Below, in pieces: positions 1 through 11,325 of a stretch of DNA of 64,000 nucleotides. Where the stretch lies: contig OX463781.1 of the NCBI GenBank assembly GCA_949825025.1, positions 29,087,192 to 29,151,191 of the forward strand, written 5' to 3'. The notes under the pieces were generated by a model, which had not been told where the DNA came from, made no database searches, and saw only the letters and a list, made by a program, of their open reading frames with translations. Position 1 is the first letter of the stretch; the number at the start of each line of letters is the position of its first letter. Position numbers and translations under genes: made by a program. The DNA is from Siphlonurus alternatus. Lineage: Eukaryota > Arthropoda > Insecta > Ephemeroptera > Siphlonuridae.

Positions 1-228
1 TTATTTTTTTATTAAAATATTTCTTTCTGTTTTATTCAATTGATACTGAAAAATACGATTTTGTCACACTTTTTATATTAATATTGTATGTTAGTTAATT
101 TAATTAAATTTTTTACAGCTGATATATTACAAAATCATTTTAACTTAATTTACAGAACTCCCTAAGAAGCAAAGAGCTCCTCAAGATAGTACCAAACCTA
201 CTAACTTAAAATAAATAAAAAAATAAAA

Positions 229-237
229 AAAAAAAAA

Positions 238-336
<99 letters not shown>

Positions 337-338
337 AT
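229..338. repeat. (AAAT)n microsatellite, foldback copy 1
   Basis: About 27 AAAT units after a short poly(A). The copy at 11218-11327 has the same length. Confidence 0.95.
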
Positions 339-380
339 ATTATACCTGATTATTACCTGATCTTATTATTACCTGAACTT

Positions 381-611
381 GACTTATTTTTGCAGGGATT
401 ACTATCATGGCATTTTAAATTTCATCTAAATTTTTTCTTTGCACAACATGTTTTAGATTGACAACCTTTCTTGTAGTTGCAAAACACAAAACCTTGCTTT
501 GAATTTGCTAATGCTGCTGCTGATCTGAGACACTCTTTTCTTTGTCATGTGTGGTACGTCGTCTGAACTTAGAAATTGTTCATCTGCAACCTGGAATTCA
601 TTGCTAGGGTA
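381..611 (-). pseudogene. Decayed cysteine-rich coding fragment in the foldback loop (copy 1; same at 11370-11600)
   Basis: On the minus strand one frame reads FCNYKKGCQSKTCCAKK, a stop, then NLKCHDSNPCKNK. The spacing resembles the CxCKxGCxxKxCxC...C..CKN tails of proteins tied to multicopy arthropod elements. It also resembles the intact tail at 27943-28104 in this window. It has several stops and no start, so it is a relic at most. Confidence 0.4.
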
Positions 612-856
612 TATAAATTGTAATCATACCCTTTAATTGTAAAAAAATGATAATAAAAAAAATTAAAAGTGTCTCTCAGTGTGAAAAAATCGTATTTTTT
701 CAATCTGACTTGAATAATACAGAAAGAAATGTTTTAATAAAAAAAAATACTATATACACGCTATTAATGTTAAATTTGTATTTTTATCAATAAATTAAAA
801 AGTGATATAGTTAAAATATTATTAAATTTACAATATTATTCTGTATATTTAATTTG

Positions 857-897
857 CACCAGCCGGCAAGCTTTAAAAATATAAAGCTTTGGCTGGA
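857..897. repeat. Hairpin inside the foldback right arm (same at 11846-11886)
   Basis: CCAGCC...AAGCTTTA and TAAAGCTTTGGCTGG form a stem of about 17 bp. It sits in a stretch present in the right arm only, so it interrupts the arm pairing. Confidence 0.6.
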
Positions 898-1608
898 CAA
901 TAATGTATATGATTAAAATGAAATAAAAAAAATATATATATATATATTATTATTTATTGCTATAATACGGCACAATTTCCAATAATTATTTTTCATTTTG
1001 CTTTGAGCACTTCTAGAAATGATCAAAACAGTGAGCAAAGCCCGAAATAAAAATTCTTGTCGGGGTTGCTTTTTTCGAGTTGGGCACTTTCAGAAATGAG
1101 CAAATTTAAATGAGCAAAGCCCGATATAAAACTTCTCGTCGGGGATTGCTTTTTTCGATTTGAGCACTTCTAGAAATGTTCAAATTTAAATGAGCAAATC
1201 CCAAAATATTTGTTAATTTCGGGCTTTGCTCAAATCGCTAGGGGCACACCTAGGTTTAAAAACCTAAAATCGTTTAAAAACCTTCAAAATCTTGCTGCAA
1301 AACGCTGAGACAATTTATAATTGCCGCACAATCAAAGTAAGCATAGCATATACAAAAATCGTTTGTTTGCGGCACAATTTTGAGTATGTTTTGGTATAAA
1401 ATTAAAGATGCAATTTGAGATCTTGATACGGCATTAACTATAAATATACTTTGAATATTATATGATATATATTTGTTGTGAAAAATGGCGTTACTAACTT
1501 CCTTCTTTAACGACGCGCGTGACGTCAGACAAACGACAGAAAAACAGACTTTATAAATAAAGTCAACTTCCCCTCCTGTGTTGGTCGCCCGCCCCTCTCC
1601 ACTTACAA

Positions 1609-1750
1609 GGGGGTATTTCATCCGGGGGTATTTCGTCCGGGAGTATTTCGTCCGGGGATATTTCGTCCGGGAGTATTTCGTCCGGGGGTATTTCGTCCGG
1701 TCCGGGCGGGGATATTTGGTCCGGGGGTATTTCGTCCGGGGGTATTTCGT
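1609..1750 (+). repeat. 15-bp minisatellite, right arm of foldback copy 1
   Basis: Same array as at 12598-12739, with the same units in the same order. Confidence 0.9.
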
Positions 1751-1763
1751 CCGTGATTCGAAA

Positions 1764-1892
1764 GCGAGACGAATTTACCCCAGGGAGGGAGCAGCGTATT
1801 TTTTACTTGAAACGGTCACCCATCCAAGTACTAACCACGCTCGACGTAGCTTGACTTCGGTGATCTAACGAGAACCGGTCAATGCACTGCGC
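1764..1892 (-). mobile_element. 5S-rRNA-derived SINE (SINE3-type), interrupted by foldback copy 1
   Basis: On the minus strand 1880-1813 reads like the middle of 5S rRNA: GGTTCTCGTTAGATCACCGA, then GAGCGTGGTTAGTACTTGG, ATGGGTGACCG. The sequence then leaves 5S and continues with a tail (CGCTGCTCCCTCCCTGGGG). The same 5S core plus tail recurs at 56841-56975, which makes it a repeat and not a lone pseudogene. The 5S internal promoter region is partly kept. Confidence 0.75.
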
Positions 1893-3510
1893 CAATAATA
1901 TTATTATTAAAAAAAATAATAATAAATATTTATTTATTTATATTTATATATATATTTTATATTTTTGTAGATATGTATTATATAAATACATATAACTATA
2001 CATATAATACTATATATATATAGTTATATAATATTATAACATTTTATAACTATATTATAAATGTTATAATAAATATTATAATTTTATATAATTACGGTCC
2101 AATAATTAATAATAATTATAATAATTAATTAATTTTTCTCTCAATAAAAAAAATCGATACATATATATAATGTTTTTTTTTTTTTTTTTTATTGGAGGAA
2201 TTTAATAGCTAGAGCTAGGCCTTGTAGGAGCCATCAATTTCCGTGTGCAGACTACCAATGCTGAGCTGCATGGGCACGGCCCATAGGTCTGCACGGCCCA
2301 CGGGCCCGCCCGTGCAGATCCGTGCGCGAGCCCGCAGAACCTAAGCCGCCTTGGCGCCCTCCCTGCTGCTGGTAAAGCTCAAGCTGACCATCCTCACTTG
2401 CCTCGCTGCTTGCTGGCGAGCAAGCTAGGTGCAGTCCCGAACAATGGGACAATGCACAGTACATCCGAGGAGAAAAAAATTCAGCAAGAGGGCTTGTGAC
2501 AAAGTGGGGAAATATAGTGTGTAATTTTCTTACTTGTAAAGTCCTTAAAACATTGCTGTACAGTATCCATATTAACTTGTTCATCAGAGAATATATATAT
2601 AATTAATATTATACAATTAAAAATTAAATATCCTTTAAAGTTTTGTAAAAATGTTGGAACAAAATTCTTCCAATCAGTATTTTTCGAAACGCAAACGTTG
2701 CGCCTCTGGTGGCCGGCTACGTAGCGACAGTCCTTAAAATTAAATTTTTTATTTAACTTCCATGTTTTAATTGTTGCAAGTCGATTATGTAATTTATGTG
2801 ATTCCTTTAGCTATCTCAACCACAAACTTGCCTCTCTTTTTTTTTTTTTTTTTTTTTTTTTTCGTTTGTTACAAAAGTTTAAAAAAAAATGTTGAAATAT
2901 TTTAATGATTTGAATCTCGCAGTTAGCTTTGCGACTGCTATATGGAACAAAAAGGAGTCCCTAAAAATTTACAACACTATAACTCTAAATCCACTTACTT
3001 ATATATATATTCTTACATTCTTAGAATATAATTATTGCGAAGAGAAAGAAGTTCCTTACAACACTAAATAAGCTTCTTTTCATAACTTTTTACGCTTGTC
3101 GTATTTAAAAGTGCTTTGGGTTTCTGAGGAGGAAAGACGGAAAAAGTTGATAAATTTCATCACAAACACTTATTTTGCTTTCATGGAATTTGACTTGCTT
3201 GGTTCAACACACGTCATAGTTGTAGCTTTATTCAACAATTCCAGGTATTAATTCCACTTGACATATTTTGATATTTAGTATCCAGCACTGATATTCAATT
3301 CAATAAACTATATATATTTATATATACGCAGGGCATATTAATATAGCATGATATTTAATTTCACAACTTTTCCATCGTATTAATATTACATAATATATAT
3401 TATACAAGTATTTTTTCAAGTTATTCTTGGTATCAAGTGAATGGCTAAACGTTAAAGCAATTAACAGAGTTCTGTATTGAAATGTAAAAGTTTAATATCG
3501 AAGCCAAAGA
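1893..3510. other. Non-coding stretch, mostly A+T-rich
   Basis: Apart from the GC island at 2250-2500 it holds A+T-rich sequence and poly(T) runs (2171-2190, 2839-2862). No supportable gene was seen. Confidence 0.6.
2250..2500. other. GC-rich island of unknown nature
   Basis: About 250 bases are sharply GC-rich amid A+T-rich DNA, with local palindromes (GGCCCACGGGCCCGCCCGTG). The minus strand stays open across it (from 2584), but that reading is low-complexity and shows no recognised domain or good splice sites. It could be a GC-rich repeat, a stray exon or an insertion from elsewhere. Confidence 0.35.
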
Positions 3511-3831
3511 ATGGAGTATTGTCCTCAATTTTTTTTTATTGCAGAAATGGATATAGAGTGCAAAGTTATGCTACCCTGATTTTTTTCAGATTTTTTAGAG
3601 CCCGGGAACTATTTTTAAAAAATTATTGAAAGTCCTTTTTGTGACGTCACTCGGCGGCAAGTCCTATCTTTTTCTTAAGGAGCGGCGTCTCGTGACGTCA
3701 CAAAAAGAACTTTCAATAATTTTTTAAAAATAGTTCCCGGGTTCTAAAAAATCTGAAAAAAAATCAGGGTAGCATAACTCTGCACCCTCTATCCATTTCT
3801 GCAATAAAAAAAATTGAGGTCAATACTCCAT
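3511..3831. mobile_element. Palindromic MITE, family A, copy 1
   Basis: The ends ATGGAGTATTGTCCTCAA and TTGAGGTCAATACTCCAT start a near-perfect foldback. The arms contain TTGCAGAAATGGATA, GCATAACT/AGTTATGC, TAGAGCCCGGGAACTA and TGACGTCA, meeting at a CTTAAG-containing centre. No ORF. Other copies: 6892-7218, 27619-27936, 31947-32304. Confidence 0.85.
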
Positions 3832-3939
3832 TGTATTTAGAATTATACTATTTTAGCAGCACTTCTGACACTGGCGTTCAATGACACCTTATAATTTATA
3901 ACAGTGAAGTTAAATGTCAGTACACTTATTAATAATATT

Positions 3940-4127
3940 AAGGTGCATTTCCATGAAGTGGAGAAAGTGAGACAATTGTGTGTCGCAGCTAATCAGAGGC
4001 GCGGGATTTTCTCACCTTGTGGGGAGCGATTATATGGCCAACATGCCTGCCATACGAGATTGCAGCAAATGCGCTTTTCTCGCCTCGCCAAGCCTCGCTC
4101 GAAATTGCTCCATGGAAATACAACTTT
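3940..4127 (+). mobile_element. Short TIR MITE, family C, copy 1
   Basis: Ends AAGGTGCATTTCCATG and CATGGAAATACAACTT. The interior is GC-rich with GGCGCGGGATTTTCTCACC. It is inverted relative to the copy at 39247-39433. Confidence 0.7.
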
Positions 4128-4930
4128 ACAAGTACATTATATAACATAATGCATGAATTGAAGTAATATTTATATTTTCTAAAGCACAAAATTTATTCAC
4201 AAGCATGACTTTATGCATGTATATGGTGTTCATGTTTAAAGTTCAAATATTCACAAATTTCCCAAATAACAGAACTATATGTACACTGTATAACTATTCT
4301 AATGTAAACCTAAAATCTTACATTTTTAATGTTTGTGTTGCATACTAAAGTTTACATTATTATTACATGATATCACATAAAAAAAGTACATATTTTCATA
4401 ATTTTTAACATGATTAAAGAATAATGAAGCTTAAAATTATTCCCTTTGTTCTAACATAAAAATTTAATAAAACTTCACTAACTAAAATTTAATCATGTGT
4501 TTTATGAAACATTTAACTAAATTATGAGATGTTCATATACATAGGAAACCATGAAATTTTTAAGTTACGATTGACAAAATTATTAATTATACATAATGAA
4601 ACTAATTGGAATAAAATAAATGATTATTAAAACAGTCTAACTATGCAAGAAATTCAAAGCTAATATGACTATATTAATTGTTATAAAACAATATTCCATA
4701 GAAACTTAATCTTTAGTATCTCTCTACAGTTTCGAATTGAATATTATTTAATTAAACAAACTTGGGCGTACAGCGTTGAGAGAATTATACAATTAAGAAA
4801 ATTATTCAAGCAAGTGTCGCATTTCCTTATTGCGAATCATCATCTAATGAAGGTTCAACGTTCATCGAGCACAGATGTTATCAGTTAAGCGTTAAATATC
4901 GAATTCCCATAAAACCAAGTAAAACACAAG

Positions 4931-5095
4931 TAAAGCCGGTATTACACGATACAATTTTTCTGATAATTGCATACAATTTTTCCTTACAAGAAAATTTCAT
5001 CTCCATTCAAACAAATGGAGTTAAAGTTTTCTTGTAAGGAAAAATTGTATTCAATAGTTAAAAAAATTGTATCGTGTATACAATACCGGCTTTAG
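4931..5095. mobile_element. Palindromic MITE
   Basis: Ends TAAAGCCGGTATTACACGAT and ATACCGGCTTTA. The arms match through CAATTTTTCCTTACAAGAAA and its mirror. No ORF. Confidence 0.75.
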
Positions 5096-5660
5096 AAATG
5101 TTATGTTCTATTGAAGCCTTTATGAGAAATAATTAAAAATAAAGTTCAATCCTTGTAAAAGTCATCGATTTTATACACATCCTTTAAAAATAAATACACT
5201 TTCACTTTTACCTTAACAAATTTCAAGTTTTCTACTTTTTATGTTGATATAGGGAGAGTTAACTATGCAAAATATTACATCTGAGAGTAAGGAAGACAGC
5301 TTGTAGATGGAAGCAAACATCTGTATATTTCCGGGAAGATCATAATAATAATTTCATTATAATTTGAGATTAGGCTAGACATGGTTAAAGCACCGGTTTC
5401 TCTAATGGCAGGAATTTTGCGCTGCCATTACGTTAAGAATTTTGATAGTTTCGTCGTACTTGAAGCTCCGAGACTATCTAACATTAGCAGTTAGCATCCA
5501 CTCTAATTGAATTCATGAGCACAAAAAGTTGCAAAACATTTCAATACAATAAAATGAATAAAAAATAGATGCATGAAATCTGACAACTTGTATAAACTTT
5601 ATATATCAACATCGAGATACTGATAGTTCAATGGTTATCAAATATAGATTAAGGTCTAAG

Positions 5661-5696
<36 letters not shown>

Positions 5697-6891
5697 AGCT
5701 AAAAATATTGGCATATTATATTGGCTTATAGGATCAAAATGTGGACTTAAATTAAAATAGTCAATGAATAAACTGCATGACAATTTTTATTGGATAGAGA
5801 ATCTTGAGTTGCAATTACATTGAAATTTTTTTCTGGTTCGTTTAAACCTGTTAACACATTTAAAATTGTGCTGAGAAATTCTGTGACATCCTAGACATAC
5901 AAATATTTGGAACGGAAAGACATTGCATGACTAGGAAGTTCTGTAAATAAAAATATATATTAAAAAAATTTACCTCTATCTAAATATGCAATAAAAATCT
6001 CATGCTGGTTCACCATTGATATATTGATAAACAATATGCTGGTACAGTACTTATTAACGACAGGCATGAACCTTTTCATTATATAAAAGTTATTCTGTGC
6101 AATGCACATGTGTGTTGATGAATTAAAATTATAAACATAAAATTTTAGCTTGATTTTTTTTTTATTTTACCTCCTTAAAAACTTAATTATAAAAATTTTT
6201 CATTTATATTTTCAATGTTTGTTTAATACTAATTTTCTTTTTACCATAAAGTTTGTTTAAGGTAATTGTTAAACAATAATAATCGTGTTAAAATTATATT
6301 GGTATAAAGGTCATTCAAGTAACATAATAATTAGAAAAATATCAAATACTTGAGGCTGTAAATTTTAAAGTGTTTTCAGTATGTCACCTTTGATATTAAA
6401 TTTCTTTGTGTTTCATTACCACATTGTGTGGTGTGAAAGTGAACGCAACAATACATGTGTGATAATATCTATCGTATACAGTGTAACAAATGAATTGTAA
6501 AAGCAAATATTTCAATAATTTAATGACTTAGTAAACAGGTGTTTCTAGCATTATATAAAATATAAAGTCCAATCTGGTACATTATTTAAAGTTCATCTCA
6601 TGAAAGGTTATTAGCACCATCCATAGCACTCATCACCTTTGAAAAATTCTGTTTGCAGCCTTGGTAATTACCATGCTCTGTGATTATATCACAATGACAA
6701 TTAACAAGGCTGCAAAAGGAAAATTCCCGTCTTTTCAGTACATCTTCATAAAAAAAATTAAAATATTTATAAGAAAATAAATGGAAGCAAAATAAAATCA
6801 AGTTTTTAACATAGGATTGTTAAAATATTATAATAGAGACTTAAGTCAATATTTATCATTAAAAAAATGAATAAATTTAAAATTTGATGCA

Positions 6892-7218
6892 ATGGAGTAT
6901 CGACCTCAATTTTTTTTATTGCAGAAATGGATAGAAGGTGCAAAGTTGTGCTACCCTGATTTTTTTCAGATTTTTTAGAGCCCGGGAACTATTTTTAAAA
7001 AAATTGTTGAAAGTTCTTTTTGTGACGTCACGAGACGCCGCTCCTTAAAACAAGATAGGACTTGCCGCCACGTGACGTCACATAAAGGACTTTCAATAAT
7101 TTTTTAAAAATACTTTCCGCGCGGGCTCTAAAAAATTTGAAAAAAATCAGGGTAGCATAACTTTGCAGCATGCTCTATCCATTTCTGCAATAAAAAAAAA
7201 CTGAGGTCGATACTCCAT
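6892..7218. mobile_element. Palindromic MITE, family A, copy 2
   Basis: Ends ATGGAGTATCGACCTCAA and GAGGTCGATACTCCAT. It has the same arm order as the 3511 copy, with two TGACGTCA octamers flanking the centre. Confidence 0.85.
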
Positions 7219-8652
7219 TAATTTTTTATTTGATCAAGTCTATTTGCCTTTTATCTTTAGGTGTGAAAATATTTCAGGTTTACTGTGGAAAATAATGAGC
7301 AATGGCCGTCAATGGCTTAATCATTAAGCTCACCATGCACCCCTTTATACATGATAGCAATAACCACATTAATGTATAATGTTCGGTCAGTTCAGAGGTG
7401 CGTAAACACTGGCAAAGTCAACCCGCCCAGAGGTAAATTGTTTAACACTATTACATGGGTAATGATCATGTAAGTTAAACATACGCTTCGATGTGATGAT
7501 GTTCAAATTTCCCAATCTCACCAACAACCGCTTGATGCTATACAACACAGCGGACAGGTTGAAATTAGTGAAGAGTACTGAGTACACAAAAAGAAAAATG
7601 AAGTTGATGAGTAATATTTTTTTTTATTCCATTATAAACATACTTTATTATTAATATTTTATTTCTACATCCGTTTTATACTACAGCTAGTCAAGGGATT
7701 TATTGCAGTCATATATATAGACATAGCTAGATGATGACCAAATTTATAACAAAGTAATTCAAATTCCTAATATCTAGGCAACCCTTCATGCAGATGTACA
7801 CAACTGGTTGCATACTTTATTAAACAACAGGGGCAACATGGAGGCCATGCGAGGAAAAACAAACTAATTTTATTGTTTTATTTTTTATGGGAGTTAGAGG
7901 ATATTAATTCATGATTAATGCTCCAGCACTCACAAAAGAAATGCAATTTACATACGATTGTCCTAGTAAACTGTAAAACAACTTATTAAAAAGACAAGAG
8001 AAGAATTTTGTATAATAATTGTATGTTTTGTTCTCTTTGTTTGTTTAATAAGGACACCTGTTTGCTGCTATTTATATTAAAATGGTTTGTACGTACAGCA
8101 GTCTTTAGCTACGTAGAAATATGGTTGTTCTTTCCTCATCCAAGATTAAAAGAGGCGCGTATTAACAAACTGGAGACGATGAGAGTTAAAATTTTCTTTC
8201 TTTTATTAAAACTACGCTAAATTACAAAGGAATTTTTCACTGGTAAAATTATTATACAAAACGGAAAGGAGAAAAACAGATAACGAGGACAATGCCATAA
8301 TTATTTTTAATCATCCTAAATCTGAATTAAATTGTTAACAACTTTTTTTTATAGTTTGTAGTAAACTTTTTTTTTTAGTTTGTAGTAAACTTTCTTGTCC
8401 CCTTGGAAAATTTCCCTTTGCAGGCTCATCAATCATTATGTCCCATAAGAATAACTCAGGACATGGTAATTAAACAGACTGAAAGTGTGTAATTTTCAAA
8501 AGCAACGAATGTACGTCTAGCCTAGTCTTGTCATAGAAAAGGACGGAAGATGGTCAGAAAAGCCCGGAGCCCATACACCCTGGGTACCCAAATTTGAACC
8601 TTGTATATAAGTACAATGATGGTACCACGTGACTAACCACGTGGTCTTGCAG

Positions 8653-8847
8653 GTGGTGACGTATCACTCCAGCAAGGGGTTTCGCCACCGCGTGGACGAG
8701 GTGCTGGTCTCGGAGGTTCGAAGAGGGAGGATCCCTTGTGGGGGGTCTGACACGTGGGAGGAGGTGCCTGTGTCGGTGCCACCTCTCCCCGCGACCTTCC
8801 ACGTCACCGAGTGCTGCAAGGTGCTCGATGTTGACTACCGACTTGAC
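8653..8847 (+). CDS. Alpha-arrestin exon, arrestin C-domain first part
   Basis: Acceptor cttgcag before 8653 and donor GAC|GTGAGT after 8847. It has 65 codons, phase 0 at both ends, and is markedly GC-rich against its A+T-rich flanks. The open frame to the left of the acceptor is intron read-through. Confidence 0.85.
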
Positions 8848-11226
8848 GTGAGTATCCTCCCACCATTCGATATTTGATGACTTTCACATGATGATGAAAT
8901 GTGATTCTATACTCGAATTATATTTCCAATATTCTAGATTATTTTATAATGTAATATGATATTTTATTTTGTTTTATTTTTAATGATTTTTTTTTTACTA
9001 AAAACTAAACTTCACAGCTCCAATACCACTCATATTTCATACCATATTTCATATGTTTTATATGAGGAATTTGTATGCGTGAATCTGATTGGCTTAATCG
9101 AAAGAGGGGGCTGAGAAATACATGTGTGAATTTTATGCGAATTTTTTGAGCACTGCAAGTATGCTCAAATGCATATTTAAAAGATGCACTTTACATGGAG
9201 GCGATGGCGCATCGCCAGTGACGTCATCGCTATGTCAGGTTCGGTTCACTATAGATATGCATACCTGTACGCACCTGCATAACAGGTAGCCAATCAAAAA
9301 CAATCTAGCCAAAATTCAAAATTTCAAATGCCTAGCCTATTAGTTTTAAAACTTAAAAAATGCACATTATTCCATATACGCGTACTGTAAAAACACACTG
9401 GGAGATAAGTAATATTACAAACGTACCTTTCATCATATTTAAATAATAGAAATTGTTTCGCAAATAGTTTCATTTAATTGAAGAGAAGATGCAATCGATG
9501 CAATATCAAGTCCTGCCACCAACTTTTCTGTTTAAATTATTGGCGCGTCATGCATCAATCAGCCAATAAAAATGTGTAAATTTATCATACTGGACTCCTT
9601 CCGTATCTGCTTATTATCTATTGAATTATTTTATTAAACCTAAAACTGAGCCTCTTTTCTTATCTACGAAGATAGTAGGATGCCGTAGGATTCAATATTT
9701 AACTTTATTAAGACCCTTGAATCATAATTTATCAATGTCTTTTCAACCCCCTGTTTGCTGCTGCTGAAACCAGAAACGGAAGGATTGAAAAATAAATACA
9801 GTTTTAATTTCAACATTTCTATAACGCCTGTACGTGGTCGAGTGAAAAAGCGGTAAGCGGACCTAATACCCCCGGACGAAATACCCCCGGACCAAATATC
9901 CCCGCCCGGACCGGACGAAATACCCCCGGACGAAATACTCCCGGACGAAATACCCCCGGACGAAATACTCCCGGACGAAATACCCCCGGACGAAATACCC
10001 CCTTGTAAGTGGAGAGGGGCGGGTGACCAACGCGGGAGGGGAAGTTGACTTTATTTATAAAGTCTGTTTTTCTGTCGTTTGTCTGACGTCACGCGCGTCG
10101 TATTAAAGAAGGAAGTTAGCAACGTTAGGCCAATGCATTATGCATTAATTTATCATATCATTCATATCGAATTAAAATTAATGTGTAATATATTTTGATA
10201 CGATACATTTTATGCATGTGTTAATTATTAGTGTTTATTGCATTTTTTTTAGATTTTTTTTAAACTAAAATTTTTCAAAATCGTAATCGTCCCTATATAA
10301 CTTTTTAAATTAAAAAAAAAATTAAGTAAATTTTTTAGTGTAATTTTTTAATTCTGATTCAATTGGTATAGGTCTAAAAATGCAATATTTTCTATTGTTT
10401 TTGGTCCCCAGGTACTATATTATAGGTGCCGTGAACACTTAACGTAGCATGTGTACCCCTCCTGAAGAAACTTAATTTCTTAATTTACTTGTTGTTCTAT
10501 TTATTTCCTTATTTATTCCTTCCTTTATTTATATATGTTGGCACCAAAGCCCGAATTCAATGCGCACATCTAAGTGTGCCCCTAGCGATTTGAGCATAGC
10601 CCGAATAAATTAACAAATATTTTGGGCTTTGCTCATATAAATTTGAACATTTCTAGAAGTGCTCAAATCGAAAAAAGCAAACCCCGATGAGAAGTTTTAT
10701 TTCGGGCTTAAATTTACTCATTTAAATTTGACCATTTCTAGAAGTGCTCAAATCGGAAAAAGCAAACCCCGACGAGAAGTTTCATTTCGGGCTTTGCTCA
10801 CTGTTTTGATCATTTCTAGAAGTTCTCAAAGCAAAGTGAAAAATAATAATTGTATGAATTGTGCCGTATTATAGTAATAATTTGTAATAAATAATTAAAA
10901 CAATAAAATATTGTGAATTTAATAATATTATAATTACATCAATTTTTTAATTAAGTACCAAAAATACAAATTTAGCATTAGCTTGTATATTATTTTTTTA
11001 TTAAAATATTTCTTTCTGTTTTATTCAATTGATACTGAAAAATACGATTTTGTCACACTTTTTATATTAATATTGTATGTTAGTTAATTTAATTAAATTT
11101 TTTACAGCTGATATATTACAAAATCATTTTAACTTAATTTACAGAACTCCCTAAGAAGCAAAGAGCTCCTCAAGATAGTACCAAACCTACTAACTTAAAA
11201 TAAATAAAAAAATAAAAAAAAAAAAA

Positions 11227-11325
<99 letters not shown>

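Larger units (their letters stand above)
1..1759 (+). mobile_element. Foldback element, right part of copy 1 (continues left of the window)
   Basis: As far as I compared them, bases 1-1759 match 10990-12748 base for base at a constant offset of 10989, including the length of the (AAAT)n tract. It ends with the minisatellite arm (1609-1750) and the terminus gtccgtgattc. Next comes GAAAGC, resembling the GAAAAAGC target duplication of the complete copy, then 5S-rRNA-derived SINE sequence. Its left half and left target duplication are off the window. Confidence 0.85.
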
